This document shows positions 1-13,062 of a stretch of DNA of 64,000 bases, piece by piece. Position 1 is the first letter of the stretch; the number at the start of each line of letters is the position of its first letter. This stretch comes from Paramecium tetraurelia (lineage: Eukaryota; Ciliophora; Oligohymenophorea; Peniculida; Parameciidae), in NCBI RefSeq assembly GCF_000165425.1, contig NW_001799399.1:1-64000 (forward strand), in the 5' to 3' direction. A program made the translations under genes and the position numbers. The notes beneath the pieces are model-generated. The model did not search any database. It saw only the letters and a list, made by a program, of their open reading frames with translations, and was not told the origin of the DNA.

Positions 1-84
1 CCCCCCAAACCCAAACCCAACCCCAAACCCAAACCCAAACCCAAACCCAAACCCAAACCCAAACCCAAACCCAAACCCAAACCC
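1..84. repeat. Telomere repeat (left chromosome end)
   Basis: A tandem array of CCCAAA units with one CCCCAA variant and a CCCCCC start. C-rich repeats running 5' to 3' from the first base mark a left chromosome end. Mixed C3A3/C4A2 repeats are characteristic of Paramecium, whose telomerase adds G4T2 and G3T3 units. The array stops at the sequence CCCTTTAGAGG, which is the junction with the subtelomere. Confidence 0.97.
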
Positions 85-1048
85 TTTAGAGGGCTTATTA
101 TCTAGATTAAATGAGGTCTAGCATAGGTTTGAGTTATCTTAAACAAGTTAGAGCACAGATATACACATCTTCTCAAATTTTACTCACAATTTATCTTAAT
201 AAGAATTTAATCTGAAATAAAAAGTCTATTAGGTGCCCATCCATCAAGCTCTAGGAATATCTTAAACAGTGTAGTAATAAGTTGAATTATCAAAAGTTCA
301 TGAAGCCAAACAACTTAAAATTTTACCCATAGCTGTAGTTGTAGTGTGGGATGTATAATAATCTTAAGCAAGAAACTTGGTAAACTCTTTTCTGATATTA
401 GATATTGTCCCTATCAACATTATCCTTTTAGCTCCTATAATTCTCAGATACTCAACATCAAGGTTTACAAATTAACTTGTGTTATATTTATCTCTCGGAG
501 GTAAGTTAATTTTTTTCAACTTCTAAACACCTACCCGAGTATATATTATTCATTTTTTTATCAAATAAAATGTATTAACTAACATAACAAATCTAAAGAA
601 ATATCTGAAAAATTTCTAAAGTATGGGTTTGTGTTTAAATTCTCAATTGTCGTATCTTCTCAATTCCTGGTTGTTTTAATTTTTCTTGAGTTAAGATAAT
701 TGATGAATGAGATAATTCCAGCTCAAGAAAATAAAGTAATAATATAAGAGGATTCATTTATGAAAGTAATAACAAGAAGAGAAGATTCAATAAACGATAA
801 GTCAAAAAATGAATAAATAGAATCAAAAATTTTTCATCATTTAAAACAGATAAAACAACAGCAGCTAAATGCATCTCCTGCGATTGCACAAGCAACATAG
901 GAATTCTAAATTAATAATAAGAATTAATATTAAAGAAAAATGAAATATCCTTTTAGTAAACAGTATGTCAAAATATTAATTGAGCAAGTTGTGCAAATCT
1001 TATCACATTATCAACATGCATTTATTCTAGATGTTTAATTATAGAGAT
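85..1048. other. Subtelomeric spacer, no gene seen
   Basis: AT-rich sequence between the telomere and the ATGA repeat. All frames on both strands are interrupted by TGA at short intervals. I see no recognisable protein motif, RNA structure or repeat. Confidence 0.6.
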
Positions 1049-1104
1049 ATGAATGAATGAATGAATGAATGAATGAATGAATGAATGAATGAATGAATGA
1101 ATGA
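1049..1104. repeat. ATGA tetranucleotide microsatellite, 14 copies
   Basis: Fourteen perfect ATGA units in a row (56 nt), flanked by non-repetitive AT-rich DNA. The + strand of the repeat carries TGA in one frame, so it is not translated there. The perfect repetition suggests recent slippage. Confidence 0.95.
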
Positions 1105-1559
1105 AGGCATTAAGTTGAAAGCAATCTTTACAAGAAATTGCTTGATTCCTAATATTAACTACTTTAGAAGTAGATCCATCCCTGCCTTAAGTGAAAATTT
1201 AAAGACATACAAGAATCAATTATCATTTTTTTATTATAATATCCTTGAATATCGCATACTGTTATTAATGAAAATTCTGTAACCATCTTATTAGCTTAGC
1301 TATTATAGACTTTTCTTGCCCATATGAAGCAGGATTTATTATAGTTAGTTAGCAATTTTCATTAAAGGTAACAGATAATAAACAAAAATTTAATCTGATC
1401 AATTTAATATGCCAAAACATTTTTGGCTTTTAAGAAATTATTTTTAAGCATCATAGTGCATTAATTCTTAATGAAAAAACTTTCAAGCTTCAAAGGATTG
1501 ATAAACAAGATATTAGAACCCATGATTAAATTCAAAGTATGAATAAAAAGGAATATACT

Positions 1560-2520
1560 TAAAATAATGTCTAAACCAGTTTTTTAGAATATGCAGTGGA
1601 AGCTGTGCACTAAAGGGGTGCCAATTTACTTTTAGATTATGAAGTAGTCATCACAAAAATTAAAGGTACATTTATCAACCAAAAAAATAAGAATTGCAAG
1701 CATACAACAAATTTTGTAAAACTTGAGATATAAGAGATAGGAACTGTGAAATTCAAGCAGCTATGTAGACGTGATGTGCATGAAGGAGATGCTTGCAATA
1801 ATGATAAATCTGTAGTTCTGTTCGTAAATGTTGAGCAATCTTTGAATCGATAATTCTCAATTCAAAAACTTAAGATCATCTAAAGGATGGATTATAACTT
1901 AATGTGCATTTTTTGATTATAATCAGGAGTAATAATGTAAGCAGAATTTCACTTCATACAGAATTAATTCATTAATCACAATAGCATCTAGTAAAAGAAT
2001 GTAGTTCTTCTATTTGTGCAAGGGTAGGCAGCAGAATCAAAATAATAAAACTATTGGAATATTTAATATAGGTATTCGATAATATTGATGAGGAATGCTA
2101 ATATCGGTCGCCCATTAGTCACCATCATTATTTGGATTAGAAACAAGTTCAACAAGTGTTATTTGAAATTTTAAAATTTATTACATCTTAAAATATAACA
2201 TTTCATTACTATTGTTGATTAAGAACAACATTAAAAAGTAGTAATGCAATCTAGAGAATAATTATTAAATGGCAAAGCTAAATAATTACAACAGCACCTT
2301 ATATAAATAAAACCAGTGACATTTGTTAGTCCAAATTGAGTTGTAGAGCATTTGGTAATTCTGATGGAGGATAAGTTATCATAGTAGAACACGCAATGCG
2401 GCACCTCTAAAATACTATTTAGAAGCTGGAATTGAAAGGTTTGACATTAGTAAAACTATTAGAAATATAGCCATTACCAAATTCAATACAAAGATTTGCT
2501 AACTAAAATACTTGATTTTG
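1560..2520 (+). pseudogene. Decayed coding stretch resembling a histidine kinase
   Basis: Short coding-like segments are scattered across the + strand frames and broken by TGA and frame changes. Around 2129-2210 the translation includes DQKQVQQVLFEILKFIT, which resembles the N-box of sensor histidine kinases (D..R..QVL.NLL.NA.KFT). Around 2317-2400 there is ICQSKLSCRAFG followed by GGQVIIVE, reminiscent of the G2-box region of the same ATPase fold. The two lie in the expected order and roughly the expected spacing. Ciliates carry many histidine-kinase genes, so a subtelomeric relic is plausible. No continuous frame, clear start or H-box is visible. The family call rests on two short motifs and could be chance similarity. 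Confidence 0.25.
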
Positions 2521-3149
2521 CATGCTGTTGAAGAGTAGTTATCACTTATTTTTAATATCCAGATAGGAATATCGTATTAGATTCCTTAGTAAGCTAGCGA
2601 AAGTCCCCACTACGTATTTAGTATGCTACTATTGAAAAGATAGTGCCACTGAGAAATGCTAAATATTTTCAGGAGATAATATACCGAAGCTGAAATTGAA
2701 CCTCTATGCCTCTATGCGTGCAATTTCTAAATCAATTTTGAATAAAGTGACAAAAGACCAACAATTTAATGATAATTTTGAGAATCATATCAGGATATAT
2801 AAAAAGCAATCATAGCAATGTGAGCTGATACGTTTGAACATAAATTTAATGGATGGATTTTTTTATTATATCCATGAATCCCTATCATCTTTATTGCTTA
2901 TAGCATAATATAGATTAATAGGTTAATCAATTTAATTCCAAAACTATTTGAAATCTAGAGACTACGAACTTATGATCAAAATAGTATTGAGAAAAGAAAA
3001 AATATAAATTACACAAAAACACACGAACTATTCTTCAAAATGACCAGTTCTCTAATTTCTATACAAGATTTGCCATCATTATGAGTTCCAATTTGGTATT
3101 ATTCACATGATTCATATTATCATCACATGATCTTAATTATAATTTTTTT

Positions 3150-4380
3150 AAAAACTTGAATGTCAAGAAACAGAATCAATTAAGGATCAAAAGAAGGCAG
3201 TCCCTATTAGGCCAGAAAAACTATGGAGACTCCTTAACAGCTGATTGTCTTATTAAGACTTTCGTGGAAAAGAGGGATATGGAGGACGCCATTATAAAAA
3301 CTCTATTCGTTGGAGGGTCTAGACCCAAATAGGAGGACACTAAATTCGACCTCCTAATTAAGAGGATGATGACATGCTGGATGGAAAAAGAAAGAGAGAT
3401 CGTATGGTCTGAAGGAACTTCTAAAGGTGAAAATGAAAGAATGTGGGATAGCAACAGAAATCAAAGGAAACTGGGCCAAATACTCTTTGATGAGGGTCCC
3501 TTTAAAAATCACACCCAAGATCTGGATCAACAAATAAGGAGAGGAAAAAGTTTTTAAATTTTTTTAATTGGATGCTTTCCGAACAATTAGTTTGTAACAG
3601 AAAGCGCAATCAGAATTCATAAGGAAGGGTACTTGAAAGTATTACCAGAAATTATAGAAGCTGGGTTGATAATACATAGATGGGATTAGTTCCCAGATAA
3701 GAAACCTTAGGTATTAGGTCCAAATGAGGCTAAGAGGAATTATCATCTGATCAAGGATGACATGGATATTTTACATCATGTGTTGCTGCATCGAAGTCAG
3801 ATGGATTACCTTGATGTCTTTTATAAAGACAAGAACTAATACAACATTAATTGATAACATAGGATTGGTCTTAATAAGTTAGCATAGCCAGAGGAAGGAA
3901 GAAGTTATTGAAAAGAGTCGAGATAATCCGGCGGATAGCTCTCAGGTGAGAGGCATGTTCCCGACACTGAAGATAGATAAATAGAGACAAGCGATGGTTT
4001 AACTTATATAGGAGGAGAAAATATCGGACTAAGAATCAGCGAAGTGTCAGGAATCAGTGAGAAGATCCATAACTAACTACTGCCATATGGCGATGCAGAG
4101 CCGACATAGCCCAAGAACTTTAAGAGGTAGGAAAGTTCTGGAAATGACGAATGAATGAAGTGAGATTATTGATGTTCTGTATGATTCATCGGACATGGAA
4201 ATATTTCTAACTCAAAAATACCACAAGGTTAAGATGGTAATTATTAGAACGATATTGATGAGAGTAGTGGAACTAGATTTTATAAAGTACTGACTGATTC
4301 TGATGAACAATTTAAGAAGATTGTGGAATCTTACAACAAGATCATATAACATGTAGGTATGGCAAAATTGTTTTTGATGA
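3150..4380 (+). pseudogene. GC-richer broken coding stretch, family unknown
   Basis: This block is clearly less AT-rich than its surroundings. A + strand frame open from about 3150 to the TGA near 3852 encodes roughly 220 residues with ordinary amino-acid composition (for example KTFVEKRDMEDAII and HLIKDDMDILHH). It lacks an ATG in frame at its head. After 3852, coding-like segments continue in other frames to about 4380, for example DESSGTRFYKVLTDSDEQF, with several TGA interruptions. This looks like a degraded subtelomeric gene, possibly more than one. I recognise no domain. It could instead be a multi-exon gene whose introns I failed to place. Confidence 0.35.
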
Positions 4381-5647
4381 AAGGATGATGTGCCCTTTAT
4401 GTATAAAGCTCTTCAACCGCACCGAAATATTCCAACACTCCTCCCTCATAAGTATGAACCTTATTATTAGAATGGGCCATTCATAATGACACATATTAAA
4501 CATCCATTATTATTATTATATATGGAATGAGCTTACTCAGAAATTTTATAAGACTAGAGAATTTTACATTATCCCCCTTTATAAACGTTACCCAAAATTT
4601 ATAATTATTCTGCGCCCATTATATAAATTGATGGTACGTCGTTTTTTGAAGATCATTTAGTCTTTACAGCAAAAGTCATAATAAGTTGGCTTCAAAACTC
4701 ATATTCAGTTTCTAAAGTTAATTAAAGATATATAGAAATTCAATGCTACATAAAAACGCCAGTACTGTTTATTGATTTCAAATCTGCTTACAAAACCGCA
4801 AATCTAGAGCTCCTTTTTATTTTCTAGAAATACTGTAATTTAATTCATATTTAATAGAGTTTACTATAATAAGGAATATTAAAGGTTAGATTTATTAAGG
4901 ATTAGCATAATCAATTAGCATGAGACATAAGCAAATTATAGGTATTGTAAGAAAGGGATGAATATGTCTATCACTTCAATACTTAGCTAATAAATTAATA
5001 GCATCCAGACCTTTGTTAATCTTGTCTAATTTTTTGTTACAAATATAGCCACTTAAAAAAATCTATTTAATTTAAACCTTACTAAGTCTACTTATTAACT
5101 ATATTTTTCTAAATATTAGCTGTATTTTTATAGACAACTAATGTCAACCGAATGTTAAATCTTATCCTAAATAAGGATATATTTTCCATTAAATTTTGTT
5201 TTTTATTATCAAATTTTGGAAAAATGTTGAATGATTGTTGTTGGATTTACTCTTAATCATTATTTTTGCACCTATTATTTAGTTACGAATTAATTTCAAA
5301 TTATATTTTTCCGGTTTCTTAAAATATTTTGGCCAAGGTTGAAAAAAGGTTGATTTTGATGTTAAACATAGTTCCTTAGTAGCTTTAATTAGAACTTAAG
5401 TTTAGATTGTGGAATTACCAAAACTCCTTTTTTTGTATAACTCTGGCTTTGTTGTATTATTACTTAGAAGATTTTTCATATATTTCTATTTATTTTCAGT
5501 TTTTACCCAATTTCGCCCCTAATACTTTCTTCATTAATTGATTCATCTTCAACACTCTATTCTAAGACCATATTTATTTTTTATTTCATAAATTTCTACA
5601 TAAAAGCTTAAGGGTTAAGCTGAGAAAATATATTGAAATGAATTAGT
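4381..5647. other. Subtelomeric spacer, no gene seen
   Basis: Very AT-rich sequence between the broken block and the first convincing gene. No frame is open for a useful length and no motif is recognised. Confidence 0.55.
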
Positions 5648-7942
5648 TATGAAGGTAAATAGGAAGAGGAATTTCTATTTGGAACTTTCATTTAAGAACA
5701 AGATTTGCAGGTATCCAGATAAGGAAACAACGTGGCTAGAATTCTTATATTGAATGAGAATACCACCGAGACATTAAAATTGAATAAGAAATCAATAGTT
5801 AATCGATATCGCTATTGTTAGCCTAATCTGATTTAAGAAATCATTAGAACTAGAAATATTTGAGAAAGAAAAATGTGCTCCAATATATTTATAATAAATC
5901 GTATTGGGAACTTAAATTATAATTTATATATAATAAATAAAAATGTTTGAGTAATGTTGCTACCCAAAGGAGAACGTTTCAATACTTTATTAAATATTCT
6001 AGGATTTGAAATAGTAAGGTTAAATACATGAGAGGGAAGATCAATCACAACAAAAATAAGTTATCTCATCAATAAATAATTTGGTTGTGCAATTCTAATA
6101 AGAAAAAGAATTTAAAGTGGATTAATTTAAAATTGCGCTAGAATTATTGATGGACTTAATCAAAAAAAATGATAAATGCTAGAGGAAGAGCATTTAGATA
6201 AAAGCGTGGAATAATTATGCTAAGTAAAATTTAATATATAAATTAAGAAAATTTATCAAAGAATATGACATAGTTGAACTCTATCTATAATTTTTTTCAA
6301 TTTTTAATCATGATTAGGAGGATATTGAAGATGAAATTAGCATAATAATTGAAATATTTAAATATTATACAAGTGACTAAGAACATTATTTAACGATGAT
6401 AGATTAAATCTCTGATTGGAGCTTCCAAAAGTAAAAAATCAATTCACTAGATTAGTTAATAGGAGTCCACAATGGCTACTCCTTATTGATCATTTATGTT
6501 AATTAATTATTGAAAATAATTAAAACCTAGCAATTAATATAAGAACTCTAAGAACGCTTAATTCACTATTCCTTTAAAATTCAAATTTTAAAGTCATTGA
6601 AAAATATGGAATTATTAGTATTTCTTTTTTTATATTAGATCAACTACAAAACATAGTCTATCTTCATATAGATAATTCGAGTCTATGTGTTGAAGTGTTA
6701 AAGTTGCTGTCGATCCTAGTTTATAAGCATGCTTAAGAATTTCTTCAAATTTTTGTAAAATTTAATTTCATAATTTCAATCTTCATTTAACATTTAGATA
6801 ATGATTAAATATCTTTAAATGCAATCAGAATTTTAGGATGCTTTATAAATACATAGGCTTTTATATAAGGATTTATGAATATGGAAATTTTAAGAATATT
6901 TACTGAATGGAGTTAAAAAATCAATTAAAACTTAAAATTATGCCAACTGAAAAAAACTTCATTTATAATGCTAATAATTATTGAACTTTTAATTGAGGAA
7001 AATAAAATATCGCAATAATCAATAGAAGAATACTTTATAAAATTTTGTTCAAATATAATTGAAAATCTAATAATTGATGAGCAGATTTGCACAAAGGTTT
7101 ATTAAATCATAAGCAAATTGTTAACAAATAAAAAAATCGTAAATTAATTATTTGATTGCAAAACTTTATAATGTATTACGAATTCTATAATTGTGTAAAA
7201 GCACGAAAAATCATTTTAGTTAATTATTGTTTAATTTCTCAATTCATTAATTTTAAGTGATATAGAAAAGATTGATATAATAGTTTCATCAACTATTTCA
7301 CAATAGTTGCTTATGTTCATTTAAAACACATATGATTATGATACATATTCTGATCTAGATATCAAAATAACTATAGAGATACTTTATTATATATAGTTAG
7401 TGAGTTAAGATAGTATTAAATGCTCAGTAATTTGGAGTACAGATTGTATTTAGAAGTTGTTTTACTAAATTTAGAAGAGTTCAAAGAAAATGGAGGGAAA
7501 ACTGATCGAATTATTTTTCAATATATTATCCATTTATAGTTAGCTTGAAATGACTTAAGACTTCTTAATAAAAAATACAACTGCACTGTTAGAAATCATA
7601 GAAAAAAACATTTTAATTTTTGAAATATGTGATGATTTTGCTGTAAAATTTGTTTATTTATACTAGAATGTTCTATAAAACCTCATTAATAGCCCTCATA
7701 ATAATGTTCATCTGCTTATTGATTAATATATTCCATTGAGTCTAGTAATAATAAAAAACCAACCAGAATAATAATCATTGGTTCTTCGATTTTTTGATAT
7801 TTACGAATAAATCTCAAAAATTGATTTGTAAACTAGATTAAGAATCCAAGATTTATGCTAAACGGTCATGTAAGAGTTCGAGCAAGAAAAATTTATTCAG
7901 TAAGGAATTAGTAACTAAATAGTCCTTATCTCAATACTTTGA
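5648..7942 (+). CDS. Helical-repeat (ARM-like) reading frame, probably N-terminal part of the Deltex gene
   Basis: A long frame of about 730 codons with TAA/TAG as Gln. Proposed introns are 5711-5739 (29 nt), 5798-5837 (40 nt, less certain) and 6593-6618 (26 nt). The last joins two long frames cleanly. The product is almost entirely amphipathic helix, with segments such as LCVEVLKLLSILVYKHAQ and AIRILGCFIN that look like armadillo/HEAT-type repeats. The basic N-terminus (MKVNRKRN) is only faintly like an importin-alpha binding segment. The frame ends at TGA 7940-7942, immediately before an ATG that would start the Deltex region. A 33-nt GT...AG segment at 7922-7954 removes both signals and keeps the frame open. 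I infer one gene, but the junction and the start are unproven. Confidence 0.5.
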
Positions 7943-9492
<1,550 letters not shown>

Positions 9493-9516
9493 TAATTTTA
9501 TTTATATATTCATTAT

Positions 9517-10439
9517 TCATCTATTTTTTTTTTGATCAGCCTTGGATAAAAATTTTCTTATTAGAAACCCTAGAGTCACTACGCAGCACACTACTCCAAC
9601 ACAAATATAAGCGATTGATAAAAATTCATTTTTCCCCCCAAAAGCATTAGTGGTTGAGAAAACAATATATTTTTTTCCATTAAAGGAAGAAACATTATAA
9701 ACTAGGGTTAAATTATTTCATACTATTATTAATTCGAACTTCGTATATACCAGCTTCTAAATCTTAATCTATTTTCCCCCACAATTTTCTAAATTATGGT
9801 AATGCGGCAGTTCTCATCCAAACCATAAATCTTTCTTAAACGATAATTATTTTGAATACCATCTTCCATATCTATCCACTATCTATTCTTGTCTATGTTT
9901 TTATATCTTCCATCTAAGTCACTTGGCCAAGCAATTCCTGTTCCTGAAATTTAGATTTCCTTTTTAGTGTTGTTGACAACTTAGAATAAAGCAAAAGTGT
10001 CATTAAAATAGCTTTTAGCAATCAATCCGCATGGTATGGCTTTATCATCCCCCTTTAATGGTTCATTTGTAATGCTTAATGATTTTCCCATGTCATCATT
10101 AGTTACAACTGGATCACATTCATCCAATTCACTTTCACTTAAATCTGTTCCTGATAATTGTGAAGGAGATTTAGATTTAACATATCTTCTGTGATTCTAA
10201 TAAAAGTTAGTTAATTAGTAATAAAAGAACACTGGAGACTTGTAATTGCTATCAAGTGCTATTTAAATCACACATTCACTTTTTTAAGCCAAACAATATG
10301 AGTCATATTAAAACTCTTAGGTTGCAATGTCATTTGAATAACTTATTAGAACTATACCCATTATTAGAAAAAATAGACTCATCATGGCAAATAGTATTAT
10401 TGTTGAATTTAAAGTAGGAACTGGTTACCACGCCTTCAT
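9517..10439 (-). CDS. CDC50/LEM3 family, P4-ATPase flippase beta subunit
   Basis: CDC50 proteins pair with P4-type ATPases and are needed for their exit from the ER and for lipid flipping. The protein has a short cytoplasmic N-terminus (MKAWQPVP), a first membrane helix, a large Cys-containing ectodomain and a second helix near the C-terminus. Family signatures are SYFNDTFALF, GTGIAWPSDLDGRYKN, RFMVWMRTAALPQFRKLWG, then GGKNEFLSIAYICVG entering the last helix. Two tiny introns (25 and 22 nt) are needed and restore these motifs exactly. The start is the first ATG before the hydrophobic segment. Length (about 290 residues) is slightly short for the family. It is convergent with the Deltex gene, only 24 nt between stops. 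Confidence 0.93.
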
Positions 10440-10523
10440 GATTTATTGTTTGAAAGCGTATGAAAATCCTTTAGGTTACGCTTGCATTATTGATAAAGAA
10501 TATATATATATAAAAATAATAAT

Positions 10524-10748
10524 TCATTTAAAACTTTGTTTCATTTTTATTTAATCTTGAAAAAATTCTGAAAATCCATGATAGTATTCTTCTTATTCTT
10601 TCTCTATAGTGATTAAAAATTTATAAATTTATGAATCATTTGACAATGAATTAATCATTTCATTGATTAAGTTCTGAATTTGAGATATTATTTCTTATTT
10701 TATTATACTAATGTCTAAAATTTTAAACTAAATTTTGCAACAAAACAT
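10524..10748 (-). CDS. Small helical protein, 74 aa, unknown
   Basis: An uninterrupted frame starts MFCCKIQFKILD and ends KMKQSFK. The middle is a plausible amphipathic helix (QEIISQIQNLINEMIN) followed by charged residues. The composition is more protein-like than that of the flanking AT-rich DNA. I do not recognise it. It lies upstream of the CDC50 gene on the same strand. It could be the end of a longer gene whose upstream exons I cannot find, or a chance frame. Confidence 0.35.
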
Positions 10749-11111
10749 TCCTCCTCTGTTGAATTTTTACTCCCTAAATGTCCACCCTAATACTACAATT
10801 TTATTTTCTTTAAATGCACCTTTTTTGATAGAAAATATATTATACCAAAATAAGAGATTGAATCGTTTGAAAAGCGATCTATATAATCAATATTAATAAT
10901 TACTATTAAATTTAGTACTAGAGAGAGGAATATTTTAAAAAAGTGTCTTTTTAATATATATTTATACATGATCATCAGATGTAAGTTTTCGAACTTTAAA
11001 GCAATTATCCATATATAACAAAAATTTTAATAAATAATTGAGTTTAACAAAATAATTCAATATTTTAGATTTAACCAATTTCTCACAGTGCTTTTGATTT
11101 TGCTTTTACAA
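10749..11111. other. Intergenic spacer, no gene seen
   Basis: AT-rich spacer of about 360 bases between the small helical frame and the 3' end of the CAMTA-like gene. No open frame or motif is seen on either strand. Confidence 0.5.
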
Positions 11112-13031
11112 TCAGGATTCATCTGTTTCTTATGAAGCTTATTTCGAATATCTAAAATAAAAAATAGTTTTACAATTTTATAGCACCTAAGTTGCGTATT
11201 TAATATCCAAATATTATCTTCTTAATAACCAAGCTTTCACATTTTTCTATATTGTTTAGATATGATTTGCATAGTTATCATATGGCTTTATAAATTAAAA
11301 TAATTACGAAATTAGAATTAAATTCCATTTGCTAAGGTCGAGCCTCATGTTTTGAGTAGTTCCTTAAATATTTGTGCTTAGTGTGTTTCTCTTCGTTTTT
11401 TATCACAGGGCTGTTTTTGTTTTCAAATAAATCATTAACTTCAAAGTATTACAAAGTGTCTTAATCATCTTATCCATTCCAAGATTACTATTCAGTATAA
11501 GAACTAGAATTGTGAATAGAGTCACATAATGTGTAGCCCCTAATTAGAAGATCTAGTATTTTTTTGTTTTAATAGACACTATCTATTGAAAATAGTTAAT
11601 CAATATCAGGCTTTTTCTCAGCACCTTCATTAAATTAATCATCAATTGCTCCCAATTAAATAAGCAAGTTCACTATTTCTTCCTACTATAAAATGATGGC
11701 AATTTATAAAGCTGTCAATCCATCGCATCCAGATTAATTGATATTTGCTCCATTTTTTAAAATCAATTTTATCGCTTAAGAATATCCTAATAATGTTAAA
11801 TAGTGTATTAATGAAAACCCATAAGAGTCTTATTCATCGATAAACTAACTTACTGCTTCTAAATGATTCTATCCTAACACAATAATTTATTAAATTAATT
11901 GTGTGACTTTATAATCATCAATTTATTCTATTGATTCAATCTATTCTTGTTCCATATTTGAAACTTACATATTCATTGTATTATTGAAATATGCCTAAAA
12001 CGATGCAAGTTTTTCTATTACTCGAACTTTAAATTCTGAACTATCAATCTTATCTTATTCAATTAATTTTTCTTTTTATTATTTATCTTTTTTTGTTTTC
12101 CTCTTCTGTTTATATGTGAAATAATTGGTATCATTTTATTCATCTATAAATATCCCATTACTGATTATTTTTAACTCCATCTTCCCTTAAACATTTGGAG
12201 GCACTATGCATTTCAATACTCCAGGTTAAACACAATTAGCTACAACAGGAACATTTCCAAACAAAATTTGACACTAATAGATTTCTTTTAATGGTTAGAA
12301 ACATAACATCATTTTCATGCCGCCCTCTGTATAATCCCACTCAGGTGAAAAATCTACTATTTTCACAGATAATGCTTCTTTAAAACTAGAATTAAATTCA
12401 TCTGAACTTTCTCTATGGGTTGAACTAGAAGCTCCAGTATTTCTTTCTTATTCTAAATATTGTATTCTTTTTTCTAAAATTGATATTTCTAATTAATAAT
12501 GACAAATACTTTATTTCAATTCGAGATCCTATTATTAATCTTGAAAATCACAAAGAAACCAAGAATCACATTAAAATTCATTATTAATTTGAAGATTAAT
12601 TAGAGGTTCACTCTATTTAAAAACTTCGTTTTGCTCTCCAACTTCAGAAAATTAGGAATTTAAATAGTGTACTAAATAAATATTTTGTGATTATTCTAAT
12701 AGCTTATATATTCTTCTATTTAATTATTGCCCATCCTTCTTTACGGTTTAGGAATATAAACAGATAATCATCTAAATCTTTTGTTTAAATATCATACCGG
12801 AATTCCATTTATTTTTAGTTTCTCTACATCCTCTCTAGTTCCAACTCCATTATGACGAGGTATATATTAATATCCATCTTTCTTCCAACCTCTCTCTTTT
12901 TCAGGCCTTATTAGAAAATATTAACCTGATGGAGGCTAATTGGGCAGGGCGAAATGAATTTCTAACTTCAATTCGGTTAGAATTTAATAAACTTCTTGGG
13001 TTTTCAACCACCTTTAAGAAATATTGAGCAT
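11112..13031 (-). CDS. CAMTA-like calmodulin-binding transcription activator (CG-1, IPT, ankyrin, IQ)
   Basis: The protein starts MLNISQRWLKTQEV and runs straight into a CG-1 DNA-binding domain. CG-1 signatures are LPNQPPSGQYFLI, GWKKDGYQYIPRHN, VGTREDVEKLKING and, after a 20-nt intron (12778-12797), YLVHYLN. Next is an IPT/TIG-like segment (VKIVDFSPEWDYTEGG, VPPNVQGKMELKI). Ankyrin repeats follow (GFSLIHYLTLLGYSQ, GCDGLTALYIAIILQ). After a 22-nt intron (11286-11307) comes an IQ-like motif (IQKNVKAWLLRRQY). This is the full CAMTA domain order, in about 620 residues versus roughly 1,000 in plants and animals. In the family CG-1 binds a CGCG-type DNA element and IQ motifs bind calmodulin, linking Ca2+ to transcription. 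The LMBR1 gene ends 31 nt upstream. Confidence 0.9.
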
Positions 13032-13062
13032 TAAATTATAAAATGTAAAAAGATTACTAATT

